Of a DNA stretch of 64,000 nucleotides, positions 1-11,457 are shown piece after piece (the stretch's first letter is position 1; each line of letters begins with the position of its first letter). The notes beneath the pieces are model-generated. The model saw only the letters and a list, made by a program, of their open reading frames with translations. It ran no database searches and was not told where the DNA came from. The stretch spans positions 37,070,501 to 37,134,500 of the forward strand of contig CM075348.1 in assembly GCA_037693485.1 (NCBI GenBank), given 5' to 3'. The position numbers and the translations under genes are program-made. The DNA comes from Kitagawia praeruptora. Lineage: Eukaryota; Streptophyta; Magnoliopsida; Apiales; Apiaceae.

Positions 1-60
1 ACTACCACAATTAACACATTCCTTTCTAGGAGCATATTTATCTGGGGTATAATTGTTGTG

Positions 61-2008
61 TTAATTAATCCCTACTTTGCCATTTCTGTTCTTTCTCCTA
101 CCTTTAGCTCTTGACTCAACTTTCTCTAACTTGTCCTTCAATTGCTTTTGGGACAAGTGACCTATGTTAGCTTCCTCAACTGATTTTGTTTTGCTACATT
201 CTCCTTTCTCAAAGTTCTTGCTGACTGGACCATATTGATTGTTCAATTTAACCAGAGTTGCTTTGCTGACAGTTTTGGATTTCGATGGATGACATTGCTC
301 TGTATCCATCGATGGCTCATTGATCAACGGATATCTGCATGCATCATCCATTGATTCACTATCAGAAGCAGTCTCTCCATCAACTCCTAACTTTACTTTT
401 CCTAATTTTCTAAAGGAGTTAATCCCTTGGACACCACAAATTTCTTCAGTGGTAGCTCTGGATTTTCCCCAAGAGGCAATAAGGTCTTGACTTTTCTTCA
501 ACTGTTCTTTTAAACTGTTTTCTCGTTTAAGGGCTTCAAGCAAACCATCTTTAGCTTCCTTGCAGTCTCTCCTCATAACCTCAAACTTAATTAACTGAGT
601 TTCTATCAAAGCATTCCTATCACTTAACTTTTCATTTAGCTCTTTTATTCTTTTGTTCTCTTTGTTAAGCGATTTTAAGGAAACGTGCATGTTATACAAT
701 TCAAGAGATATTTCATCAATTGTACTAGCACATTCAGCTTTAGATAAGTCAGATAGGTTAGAGGAGAATACCTGGTTGCTTGCTGAACTAGCTTCTTCAT
801 CTTTCTCATTTACCATGAGGGCAAGATTGACAAACTCTTCTTCTGCATCAGAATCTCCACCAGTAGCCCAATCACTGTCTCTTGACACAAAAGCCTTTTC
901 CTTCTGATTGAGAAGATCGAAATATTTCTTCTTGTAGTCAACAGTTCCAAACTGTTTCCTCTCATTCTCAGCTTTAGGCTTTCTGCACTCATTGGCAAAA
1001 TGGCCAGCAATTCCATAGTTGAAGCATTTGAACTTAGATCTATCAACCATGTTTTTGGATGGTTGACCATTCTTTCTGAATTGTCTGCCTCCTGCTAGAT
1101 TCCTCTTGAATTTAAGCTTTGAGAACCTTCTTGACAAGAATGCTAGATAGTCATCCAAGTCATCAGATTCACTTGATGCATCGAGTTCTTCAATCAACTT
1201 GCTTTTCCCCCTGGTAAAATCAACTCCACCATCACAAGTCACAGAACTTGGTGTGGTCTTTATGCTCTCCATCTTCTCACTCTCTTGGCTTACTGGAATA
1301 TTGGCCACCAAGGCAACAGATCCAGCCTTCTTCTGAATCTTCTCCACTTCCTCATCTTGTTGCATTTCAAGCTCATAGGTTTTCAGAATACCATACAGTC
1401 TCTCAAGTGTAAATTCTTTATAGTATTGAGAGTTTCTCAATGAGACTGTCATTGGCTTCCATTCCTTTGGAAGAGACCTCAGAAATTTCAGGTTGGAGTC
1501 CTTGGTTTCATATTTTCTCCCATACAACTTCAGACCATTTAGTAGTTTTTGGAATCTACTAAATATATCTGTCAAATTTTCAACAGAGGAATAGTGAAAA
1601 TGTTCATATTGTTGTATTAGGAGCTGCATCTTATTTTCTCTGACTTGTTCAGTTCCTTCACAGATTGTATGAATGGTATCCCACACTTGCTTGGAAGAGG
1701 TGCAGTTTATAACACAATCAAACATATCTTGGTCAATACCATTGAATAAGATGTTCATGACCTTATTATCCTTATGTATCACTTCCAAGTCTTCATCTGT
1801 GAACTCATCCTGAGTTTTTTGGAATAGACCTTCCAGCTGCTTCACCAACACCAGAGTTAGGCTTCATGGGAACATGAGGGCCTTTCTCTATACAGTCAAC
1901 ATAATCTTCGTCTAATGCTGAGAGATGGAGATGCGTCTTTACCTTCCAATGAAAGTAGTTGTCTTTGTCAAGAATTGGAATCTTTACCCATGTGTCCTTC
2001 TTTCCCAT
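61..2008 (-). pseudogene. gag: Sirevirus gag polyprotein, frameshifted
   Basis: Nucleocapsid/capsid precursor of the copia element, with translation starting at the ATG at 2008. A first reading frame (2008-1805) carries the MGKKDTWVKIP start and the DNYFHWKV capsid motif. The remainder (1851-61) is in another frame, so a frameshift lies near 1805-1851. The capsid (UBN2-type) region is followed by a zinc knuckle and a lysine-rich coiled-coil segment. The knuckle reads CFNYGIAGHFANEC: its second cysteine is a tyrosine, whereas the related copy at 21.7 kb keeps CYSC. The frame ends at 61 in a stop where the related gag continues into a second knuckle; that second-knuckle sequence is visible at 1-60 beyond the stop. 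Frameshift, lost zinc ligand and early stop all indicate a decayed gene. Confidence 0.85.
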
Positions 2009-2046
2009 GGTGCTAGATATTTAAACTTCTTGTATGCTAGAAGCTT

Positions 2047-2059
2047 GCTCTGATACCAA
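2047..2059 (-). other. Primer binding site of the left Sirevirus
   Basis: Minus-strand TTGGTATCAGAGC, matching the 3' end of plant initiator tRNA-Met used by copia elements. It lies one base inside the LTR end and about 40 bp upstream of the gag ATG. Confidence 0.85.
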
Positions 2060-2060
2060 T

Positions 2061-3080
2061 TGTTATTTCCCAGTAGCACCCTTCAAGATTGTAGAAGGGG
2101 GGTTGAATATAATCTTGTAAAATTCTTCCGAATTTTAAACGCAACAACAATTACAGATGGACAAGTCGAAGACTAAAATATAAAGAAATAGATAATGAAC
2201 ATATGCACAACACACTTAAAAATTTCAGGTGGGGTTTTTCTCGACTCCACCTGAGGGTTGTATTGAAGAAAACTTCTCTATGTAAACTAAGTACACAGCT
2301 GCGAATACACGGCTAAAACTATTACAAGAGAACCTAATGCTTATAGCTTTTTGCTCAGTGTTTCTCTTCTCTATTTTAGCTACGCTACTCTTGAAGTATA
2401 TATATTACTCCAAGATTACAAACCCTACAAAATAAACGAATCTTTCAAGTCAAAGTATCCTGCAGGGTTGCTGCCACTCCTCGTCTCCATGTGATGCAAT
2501 TTGTCTGATTGTCTTGGACAGATATGCACTAGATTTACCAGCCAAATTGCTTGTGAGAACAAGGAATGTTTCTTTTTCTTCTTCGTTTCCAATACTGGTT
2601 TATATACCTCTTTTAAGTTCACCAACCCATGTTATCTGTCAGACATGTCAAGTCGCCATCAACCTCTAATCCCAAGACATTATTGATTGAAGCTTTTATC
2701 CGTTGGTGTAGACATGGATCGATGGGTTGATTTCTGCTTGCTGGGAATACCATATCCGTTGACATAGAATCTTCATCCGTTGATCACCACTTCACTTATA
2801 CAGAATTACATAGCACAGCTTATATACAATTAGATACCATATTCTGTAAATCCTTTGATAGTCAACATGACTTAGGATTTCTAGCAACTATGATATTCAA
2901 CAACAAACTTAAACTTAAATACAAGGTATGCTACAGACTTATCGATTGACAAGCTGCCTCATCAACGGATGTACATGGCTTGGGTATCCGTTGATAAGTT
3001 ACAAAACTTAATCTTGTGCTCATATGTTTTTCAAAGTGTTTTATGGGTGTATATCATCAAGGACAACATAATTCCTAACA
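2061..3080 (-). repeat. 5' LTR of the left Sirevirus (1020 bp)
   Basis: Bounded by TGTTATTTCC and ATTCCTAACA on the plus strand, giving TG...CA ends with a 5-bp terminal inverted repeat. The PBS-proximal ~350 bp aligns with the LTR of the neighbouring Sirevirus, sharing the GATTGTAGAAGGGGGG block and an inverted CAGGTGG/CCACCTG pair. The remainder has diverged. Confidence 0.85.
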
Positions 3081-3441
3081 ATATATCCTAAGTTCAGTTT
3101 TGTAGTAGTGTATCCTTAGCCTTGATAGTAAAAAACAAAACAAAGTCCTTTTCCATGTATTACTTATTATTTCTTAGACCTATTAAACCAATTTTAACAA
3201 TCATTAGATTATTTTGATATCCCTGACTTAAATTTTAAAATATTTTATTATAGGAAATTTTTATATCCAGAGCTACATTTTTAAATCCAGAGTAATATTT
3301 TGTGAAAAGACCAAATTACCCTTCTTTTAAACCAAGACTAGCCCCCTGCATTCACAAAAATAAGGACAATTTTGTTATTTCACACAGGATTGCTTTAAAT
3401 TTAAAAATTTTGTTCTGGATTTATAACTTCCTGGCAGGAAA
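3081..3441. other. Flanking sequence without genes
   Basis: AT-rich sequence between the left Sirevirus LTR and the MULE target duplication. No coding potential or recognisable element seen. Confidence 0.6.
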
Positions 3442-3450
3442 TTAAAACTT

Positions 3451-3600
3451 GGGAAATTCCATTTGGTACCATTGTACTTTTGGCTTTTCCAAATGGTACC
3501 ATTCCTTGTTTTTGTCTTCCAAATGGTACACCTAAACTTTTGGATTCAACCATCTAGTAGCACTCCATTTTAAAAATGTTAAACAAACGTTATTAATTTA
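3451..3600 (+). repeat. Left TIR of the MULE
   Basis: About 150 bp, inverted and imperfectly repeated at ~27215-27365. Both arms contain the TTTTCCAAATGGTACCATT block and the ACCATCTAGTAGCACTCC block. The inner limit is approximate. Confidence 0.85.
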
Positions 3601-3773
3601 ACAATTAAGTAAATTGAAAATTAGATAAAATACTAAAACAAACCAATTAGCTGGGTCATTAGTCGGGTATTAGGGCGAAGGAACACACAAATACGCAGAA
3701 TTCAGAAACGAAGGGCGATTTGGGCGCGATTATTCGTCTCCTACTTCCAAATTCGAAGCTACTCTCTACGAAA

Positions 3774-3964
3774 GGTATGAATTCGAATGCATGCACTCTA
3801 TATCTAACTTACATATCTATTGACGGTTCGTTATTTCTTAAGTTAGGGTTTATATGTATGTGTGTATATGTAACTTCGGGTTTAGATACTATCTATATAT
3901 GTATGTTTATATGTCTATTATGCAATGAGTGTATATATCTATATATCTGTGTAAAACTGTGCAG
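3774..3964 (+). other. Putative 5'-UTR intron of the MULE gene
   Basis: A donor CGAAAG|GTATGA and an acceptor CTGTGCAG lie immediately before the first ATG of the transposase-derived frame at 3965. The interval is T-rich and carries no convincing coding sequence. Inferred from splice consensus only. Confidence 0.4.
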
Positions 3965-4074
3965 ATGGTTGATGTTGAGAAAAAATTGAAGATAGAGTGG
4001 AGGGGTGAACATGTTATTCTTACGATTGTAGTAGAAAGGATTTCATTATTAGATGTAATTTTAGAGTATGAAGA
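3965..4074 (+). pseudogene. MULE transposase-derived gene, segment 1 (N-terminus)
   Basis: Begins with an ATG directly after a CAG acceptor and encodes MVDVEKKLKIEWRGEH..., an N-terminal MULE transposase-like segment. It is cut at codon level by the Sirevirus insertion at 4075. The frame resumes with no shift just after the second GAAGA target duplication, at 24292. This exact continuity shows that the frame was open when the copia element landed. Confidence 0.7.
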
Positions 4075-5605
4075 TGATATTTCCCAGTTGTACACCATGA
4101 GATTGTAGAAGGGGGGGTTGAATACAATCTCAACAAAATTCTTTCGAATTGATGAGGTCTTGATAGATTGTTATAAGAACATAAACAAAACAAGATAAGT
4201 AGAATATCTAAAGCATATACAACACACGATATAAAAAATCTCAGGTGGGTTGGCTTATCAGCTTGATCCACCTGATGGTTGTATTGAAGATAATTCTCTG
4301 CGTAATAATACACAGCTGCGGTTACACGGTTTAGTGTTTACAAGAAAACCTAAAGCTATCAGCCTTGTGATCAGTGTTTTCTTCTCTACTAAACTATGCT
4401 ACTCATACAGCTTATTTAAAACTATATGAAGACAAGTGAGTTACATGTAATGATACATTTTGACATAACTTGTCACACACACATACTCAAAGTGATTTCC
4501 ATTTCTGGAATTATCTTGAAAGTCTTCTCTTCTTGATTTGGACAATCCCAGTAGGCTTTGAGACAGTGTATGTTTCTTTCTTCAAAAGTGACTAAGTTCT
4601 TGAGGTGACTTAGCTTCCAAGCCCACGTGATGCTTTCTGCACAAGATCATTTTGCTTTTGGATCTTTGTCTCTGAAAGTAGCTTTAGCAAAAGTGTTAAT
4701 CCTTTTGAAAGTCAATAAGCCTTTCTGCTTATTGAGCTGTGCTAGAACTTCCCAGACATAACGACTGATCTTTATGCATTTGTCGAAATATCCTTTGAAT
4801 CTTTCAGTAGGTGTGTAATCATGTTGGAGGTTGCTTACACTCTTATTGTTGCCCTTGAAGTCGAGTAAATAGTGACTGATTTCACCTTTCACTTGGAAGA
4901 GTTTGAGCCTTCGAATATCTACAATTTGACTCCCTACTCGTAACATCCTCTGTGTAATTGATCACTGCCTAATCGTCACGGATTGCAAAGTAATTCTGGG
5001 TTTAATCTTCATTCGATATGTTCCATTAAAGATCTCTGATATTATTGTGAAACAGGTTGAGTTCTCAAATAGATAAATCTTGAGTTCTCGAATGATGATT
5101 TATCGAATATCCTTCTGAGATGACTTCTCGATTAGTGCTTGATGTAGACTTCTCGAATAGAACAGTCTGAGTTCTCGAATTGGCACTTCTCAAATAGTTC
5201 ATTTCACAGACTTCTCGAATAGTTCTTTTTACAGACTTCTCGAATAGATCTTTTTACAGACTTCTCGAATAGTTCAGTCTGACTTCTCGAACTAGGACTT
5301 CTCGAATAAAACCCTTTGAGTAGAGTTCTCGAATGACTTCTCGAACTCTTATTTCCTTGATTTCTCGAACTTACTTGCATGGTTTTAGTAAACTCTCTTT
5401 TGATTACTGATATCTGACTTTAGCATCTCCAGGCTTGTTACTGAAATAAATCCTAACTTTATGCAGAGTTTCATCCTTAAGATATTGTTATAGTTGATCT
5501 GCATTTTAGTTGGCTTCTTGATTTGTTCATCAGCTTCGATTCCTTGATTCATTTTCTGTCTTGTGGTATTTGTTATCATCATCCATATCCATGCATAACT
5601 CAACA
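4075..5605 (-). repeat. 3' LTR of the nested Sirevirus
   Basis: 1531 bp, TGATATTTCC...ACTCAACA on the plus strand, near-identical to 22756-24286. The U3 part (5065-5375) contains an array of TTCTCGAA words. A 99-codon ORF in the element's sense direction (4647-4946) is present in both LTRs. Confidence 0.95.
5065..5375. repeat. TTCTCGAA array in U3 of the Sirevirus LTR
   Basis: About 14 units of the form GA(C/G)TTCTCGAA(T/C) spaced 14-35 bp apart: roughly 11 exact TTCTCGAA and three variants such as TTCTCAAA and TTCTCGAT. The other LTR repeats the array at 23745-24060. TTCnnGAA is the half-palindrome of a heat-shock element. The array lies upstream of where transcription of this LTR should begin. 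Confidence 0.85.
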
Positions 5606-5619
5606 ATCTCCCCCTATTT
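5606..5619 (-). other. Polypurine tract of the nested Sirevirus
   Basis: Minus-strand AAATAGGGGGAGAT immediately precedes the 3' LTR, where plus-strand synthesis of the element would be primed. Confidence 0.85.
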
Positions 5620-6764
5620 ATGACTCCAAGATAAAGAGGCATAAATCCAGAGATTGATGATAACAAAAACCACTCTTCAGATTCTTCTTTCATTATGACA
5701 GAAAATTTTGATCAAACTTCCTTGACACAGTATCTGAGTTGTACCAACTTCACTTGAGTGACTAAGAACTGCTCCCCCTATGTATGGCATCCATTTCTGA
5801 GAGTTGTTCTGTATCCACTAGTTGCTGTTCTTCTGAGATATAGTTCTTAGTTTGCAAATTTCTCCAGTTTTCAAATTTCTCCCCCTTTGGGTGTTAAGAA
5901 GATTCTGAACTGAACTATAACTTCTCCCCCTTTTTTGTTATCAGCAAAAAGAAGGATAAAGTGATGTAGTACCTCAGTAAAATCAGATAAAATAAAGAAG
6001 AAGCTGCTCACTTTAATCTCTCTGATTTTGCATCAGGATCTCATCCTGGTTCACTTCTCACATCTCACCGTCCCTTACTAAAGGGGTACTCAATCTCTCC
6101 TTTTGCTCTCCTAGAAGAAATAGGAGACCACTCTTTACACACATCTCACCTTTTGCCCTGGAGCAACCAGGCCTCTCCTGTTTTTCACTTCCTTCCCTCA
6201 GTCCTAAAGAGAAACCATGAGGTTTCACATAGATTGAAGAGAATTAAATGTTAGCATTGATGATCCAAACAGAGATGAAGGTTCAGTTAATTACTTTTAG
6301 AGAAAGCAGAGAGAACTGAGGAATGAGTGTTGGCTTCTTCATTAATAGGAATGAAGAATCAAGAGTGTTTGGAGTTGTATTGAAGTGCTTCAGTTATCAA
6401 ATTAGGTATCCATGAGTGGGGCTGAATCCTCTCATTTATAGAGAATTCATCAACATGAATTTGAGAAACAGTTAAGAGTAACTTGTGTGTGCTCCCCCTG
6501 TGTCTGTACATCTTGTACTAACTCCTTGCTAGATGACAAGTGTCATAGGTTGCACAATTGTGTCCCTTACCCTCACTGATTGTGTTCCTGGTTGGGAACT
6601 GGATTCAATAGTTAAAGTCTGTTGAGAGACTCAAACCAGAAATATGGATGTCCTTATTAATCACCATACCTTTTTGGGAAGACATAGGATGGCTAGGCTG
6701 GTTTTACCCACCCTCACCTACCTTATTCTTATGGTTTCTTGATGTTCACCACTTCCCTCACCCT
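5620..6764 (-). other. Sirevirus 3' region with repeated PPT-like motifs
   Basis: Non-coding. On the minus strand AGGGGGAG-type purine runs recur near 5770, 5880, 5925 (embedded in GATAACAAAAAAGGGGGAG) and 6490. Multiple PPT copies upstream of the 3' LTR are a published hallmark of Sireviruses. A TATA-like CTATAAATGAG lies at 6431-6441 (minus). No ORF of note. Confidence 0.7.
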
Positions 6765-8053
6765 TGATAAGTGGATTTTATATCCACTTGGAATGCTTCC
6801 GTTCGGCTTAAATTGATTGTTTTGGACTCAAGTTGTTGTAGTTTTGATGTGTTTTGCTTAGTTGTGCAGGTTTGCAAGAATATCTAAGCTTTTGTCATTT
6901 TTGGAGATTTAATTGATTAAAATTCGGATTTTCCGGGAAGGCTGCGCAGCTTATACTGTTTTGGCCATATCTGGAGTTCTAGAAGTCCGTTTTCAGCGAT
7001 CTTACTGCCCACGCGAAGCTTGAGAGATTTTATACAACCTGGGATAGGAAACAAGTGCAAGAAATATTCTAAATTAAATCGCGCGCGTGTTCTTATTAAA
7101 GAAGGCTTGGAATTTACTGTTTTGCCCTTTTTCTAATTCTAATTGTATTCTGGGCAGTTTTGGATACCTTCTTTAAATCCTAATTGTAATAGAAGGCAAT
7201 TTCTTGCTAGGTAAGATTTGTAGAGCCTATTTAAACACATCCTACCATTGTAAATCATAAGAATTCATAGCTAACAATTCATAGATAACAATTCATAGCT
7301 AACAATTCATAGCTTTTAATCGTATCAAGGTACTTTCGATCTTCAATTCTTTCTTTAATATTATGTTTTCATTCATTATCATTATTATTTTGTTTTCTTC
7401 TTTAATTATGCGTAACTAATTCTCTAATCTGAGGATTGGGTAGTATTCCTTTGTATTCATGCATGCTTGATTACGTGATTTTCTGCTTTGCTGATCTGTT
7501 AATGAGATCTTAACACAATTAGAAGAGTAGCTAACTTTTGATTGTATTCTAGGGATTGTAATAAGCTTGGGAGAGAAGTTGGAATCTTAGTACATGATTT
7601 AACAGACATAATTTGAATATTAGATCGGGAGATTAATAGGAGAATTGTGAGACATATAATTCTTGGCACTTAACAGTTTATAGATATACTTTGATTGTAT
7701 CACGGGAGTGACAATTAGGGTGTAGCTGTAGGCACTATATTGTAACCTGGGAGGGTGCAGTATAACTTTAGAAGAATTGTTTTCAGCAAGGTAGGAACAC
7801 AGATATCACATTAATATTGAGCATGTATTGAGACCAAGTGAAGAACCCCAGTTCTTAGATTGTTTTCCCATATATTTAAATCTCAGTTTAAAATCAATTC
7901 TTAGTGCTTATAATTAGTTCTCAGTTTAATTTAGTTAATACACAAACCCAAAATTCTTCTCACACACTTCTAGACGTAAAGAGATAAGAAACCTGAACTT
8001 TGTATTTAATTTAGTCCTTCCCTGAGAACGAACACATAAAAATACTACTAACA
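6765..8053 (+). repeat. 5' LTR of the Athila-like element
   Basis: TGATAAGTGG...CTACTAACA, 1289 bp. Contains four near-tandem copies of an AATTCATAGCTAAC unit at 7262-7313 and a TATTTAAA box near 7228 that may position transcription. Confidence 0.95.
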
Positions 8054-8056
8054 AAT

Positions 8057-8074
8057 TGGCGCCGCTGCCGGGGA
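8057..8074 (+). other. Primer binding site of the Athila-like element
   Basis: TGGCGCCGCTGCCGGGGA, three bases after the LTR end. It resembles the TGGCGCCGTTGCCGGGG primer site widespread in plant gypsy elements, usually assigned to tRNA-Asp; the tRNA was not checked here. Confidence 0.8.
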
Positions 8075-8164
8075 AGGCAATATACTTGAGTTTAGGTTAA
8101 TTGTTTCTTATTGTTTAGATTTTAATTGGTTCCACAAGTTGTTTTGTTGGTGATTTTCAGGTGT

Positions 8165-10759
8165 ATGCTACGTTCATCTTGCGTTAGAAAATTGGAATTT
8201 GACCCTGAAATTGAGCGTACCTTGAGAAAGATAAGAAAAGAGAAAGCTAAGATGACGGACGCTGAGAATGTTAACGCAAATGTTAATGCAAATGTTAATG
8301 CAAATGTTAATGTTGATCAGACTTCTATTTGGGACCATGAGACACCTAATCCTGCCAATTGCATGTACAAAACTCCAGAGATTGGTGCAACCCAATTCAA
8401 CATTAATCCGAGTTTAATTCAGATGATCAGCAATCAAGCTTTTGAAGGAGATATTGAATTAGAGGACCCACACAGACATCTAGAGCGTTTTGTGCAGATG
8501 TGTGGCTCATTCAGAATCAATGGTGTTACAAGTGATCAGATTCGTCTCCATATGTTTCCCTACTCTATTAAGGGAAGAGCTTTGGAATGGTTTCAGCAAC
8601 TTCCAAACACTGCGGTTGCTACATGGGATAGTCTTTCTACTGCATTCTTGTCCAAATATTATCCTTCTGACAAGACGCAACAATTGAGGACTATGATTAT
8701 GAGTTTCAAAGCGCAACCGGGTGAAGGTCTATATCAGGCATTGGAGAGATTCAAGGCACTATTGAGGAAGTGTCCACATCACGGCTTGGAAGATTGGCAG
8801 ATCATCAGTACTTTTTATGGGGCCATGAATGCAGATATTCGTTTGAGTTTGGATGTGGCTGCTGGTGGAAATTTCAAGAAGGCACCAACTACACAGGCTA
8901 AAGCACTCCTTGAGGAATTGGCATCTAATAACTATTCATGGGCACCTAGTGGGACGAGCTCAGCTAAAGCAGCACAAGACTCTGAGATGATTAACATGCT
9001 GGCTCAGAAGTTGGATACTCTAACTCAGGAGATGCGAGGACAAAGAGCAAATGTGAATGCTATTTCTTCACCTATGGAGGGGTATAATGATTATGGTGCT
9101 AGTCAGAACTCTTATGTGCAACAATTTCCAGAAGAAGCATCTTTCATTCAGGGAAGACAGCCGTGGCCTGTTCAGAATAACTCCTATTACAATCCAAATC
9201 AAAGGCCAAACAACAATCTTTCTTACAGTAATAATCATGCGGCTAATCCTTCTTATGCATTTCCAAGGTAGAATCAACCTTCTGGTTTTCAGTCACGACC
9301 ACCGTATCAAGCACAGCAGCAGTATCAACCTCCTCCGAAGAAAGAACCAGCTGATTGGGAGGTTGCACTAAATAAGATTATGCAAGGAACTTCTGGGGCA
9401 TTGGCTAATATGGAATCAAGAATAGAGCAGATGGCATCATCTCAAAAGATGCTAGAAACACAGATTGGACAGATTGCCTCCAAGATGGGTGTTCGTGAGC
9501 AAGGATCACTTCCTAGTCAACCCGACCAGACTGGTAAAGAGCAATGCAAAGCAATTACTTTGAGGAGCGGGAAAGAGTTGCCCGAGGTTGAGGTTCTTGA
9601 GCCTAAAGAGAAGGATGCTGACAAAGAAAGTGAGATAGTAGAGATCGATGCAGAAAAGTCAGAAAAAATAGATGAAGAGAAGAAGGAAGAAGAACCAGAA
9701 AAGCCGTATGTTCCTCCACCACCTTATGTTCCTCCAATTCCTTTTCCACAAAGACTTCACAACAGGCAGTTAGAGAAGCAGTACGAGAAGTTCTTGACTA
9801 TGTTCCGGCAGTTGCATGTCAATATTCCTTTGGCTGAAGCTTTGAATCAAATGCCACTCTATGCTAAATTTCTTAAGGAGATGTTGACAAAGAAGAGGAA
9901 ACTTGAGGATGTAGAAACCATTACTCTCAATGCTGAATGCAGTGCAGTCATCCAAAAGGCCATTCCTCAGAAATTGAAAGATCCGGGAAGCTTTTCTTTG
10001 CCTTGCACTATTGGGAAGATGGAGAACATGAAAGCCTTGTGTGATTTAGGGGCTAGTGTGAGTTTAATGCCATATTCAATTTGCAAACGACTTGGTCTTG
10101 GGGAGCTTAAAAAGACACGGATTTCACTTCAGTTAGCTGATCGTTCTGTTAAATATCCGTTGGGGGTCATTGAAGATGTGGTTGTCAAAGTGGATAAATT
10201 TGTCATACCTTGTGATTTTGTGGTGTTAGAGATGGATGAAGATGTCGAGATACCCATTATCTTGGGAAGGCCATTCTTGGCTACTGCTGGCACTACAATC
10301 GATGTTAAAGCTGGAAAATTGACATTGAATGTTGGCAAGGACAAAGTGGAGTTTGATCTGAACAAAGCAATGAAGATGCCTCCTTTTAGAGCAACTTGTT
10401 TGACTGTTGACATAGTTGATGAAAAGTCGGACATGCGCATGATAAAGCATTCCATTAGTGACTCCATTGACGGTTCTTCAGTTCGAGATCTTTCGAAAGT
10501 AAAGCTTGGGAAACTTCCACCACATTTGAGGTGGAAAGCAAATGATAAGGAAGAAGAAATTTTTGTTCAGCCGGTTGAGTCAGAGAAGCATCTTAGAGGT
10601 GTGAAGAAGAAAAAGAAGAAAATTTGGCCGTTGGGTAGTAGAATCAAGTTGAAATCTGATGGAAGAGATTTGTGGAAATCAAGCAAACCGGATGTCAACG
10701 TTCATATGAATGGTTTGTCTATTAAAGATGGTTCAGTTATTCTTTTGAAACCACCATGA
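8165..10759 (+). pseudogene. gag: Athila-like gag-protease polyprotein, one in-frame stop
   Basis: Starts at the ATG at 8165. An asparagine/alanine/valine repeat (NVNANVNANV) precedes a retrotransposon gag domain (ASNQAFEG...DPHRHLERF through ALLRKCPHHG). A single TAG at 9269-9271 breaks the frame; translation continues in the same frame through a proline-rich linker (PYVPPPPYVPPIPFPQRL) into an aspartic protease with CDLGASVSLMP and the C-terminal IILGRPFLATA motif. DLGAS instead of DTGAS is also seen in Athila-type proteases. The frame ends at 10759 after a lysine-rich tail, with no RT following. The stop is probably a point mutation; programmed readthrough is less likely because the codons after it do not match the known plant CARYYA context. 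Confidence 0.88.
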
Positions 10760-10770
10760 TTTGAGGAAGT

Positions 10771-10820
10771 AACGTCAAGCTATTGACGTTAAAGAAGCGC
10801 TTCTTGGGAGGCAACCCAAG
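10771..10820 (+). other. Two adjacent short hairpins after the protease stop
   Basis: AACGTCAA gcta TTGACGTT (10771-10790) is an 8-bp perfect stem with a 4-base loop. It is followed by CTTGGG aggcaa CCCAAG (10803-10820). Both lie within 65 bp of the end of the coding frame. Confidence 0.75.
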
Positions 10821-11277
10821 CATTTTTGTACCTTGGTGTAGCATAGGATTTTTATTTCTTTCCTTCAAAAAAAAAAAAAAAAAAAAATACAGAACAGTGC
10901 AGCGCTGACTGCGCCACAAAGCTGTCAGCGCCAACATGTAACGCAGATCAGGACAGCGCCAACAGCTTGGCAGCGCTGTCAGCGCCAAGTAACGCAGGTC
11001 TGTCCTGCGCCAAGAGCCTCACCGCGCTCCCAGCGCCCTGTAACGCTGCTTCAAACGGCGCAACAAGTGCCATACCGCAGGCAGCGCGTGTTGCAGTCAG
11101 TTGTCCGATGTTTTTTTTTTTTGTGTTCACCTGCTTGTTCACCTGTTTTATATAAAAAAAAAAAATTGTTCACCTCCCATTCTATTTATACCCCATTCTA
11201 TCTAATTCTTTTCCTATTTCAATTCCAAAACCATCCATCTTTTCTCCAAAAATTCTAAACCTATTTCTATTCTAATT

Positions 11278-11279
11278 CA

Positions 11280-11342
<63 letters not shown>

Positions 11343-11457
11343 TATTTATTATTTATTATTATTCTTATTTTTATTATTTTTATTATTGATTTTTTTTATT
11401 ATTATTTATTATTATTATTCTTATTATTATTATTATTATTATTATTTATATATACCC
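11278..11457. repeat. (ATT)n microsatellite
   Basis: Interrupted trinucleotide array, purest at 11281-11340. Confidence 0.95.

Larger units (their letters stand above)
1..3080 (-). mobile_element. Sirevirus-type Ty1-copia retrotransposon, 5' part only
   Basis: On the minus strand the order is 5' LTR (2061-3080), tRNA-Met-type primer binding site (2047-2059) and gag (2008 down to 61). The element continues beyond the left edge of the window. The gag protein and the end of the LTR resemble those of the complete Sirevirus-like element at 4075-24286, but the LTR is shorter (1020 versus 1531 bp), so the two are related families or subfamilies rather than copies of one element. The LTR has TGTTA...TAACA ends; the 5 bp beyond it are ATATA, but the matching target duplication would lie outside the window. 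Confidence 0.85.

Noticed and set aside
5385..5693. ORF crossing the Sirevirus LTR boundary (also 24066-24338)
   Set aside because: Spans LTR and PPT or LTR and host DNA, so it cannot be a natural gene.
10226..10467. Minus-strand ORFs opposite the Athila-like protease
   Set aside because: Shadows of the sense frame with no independent features.
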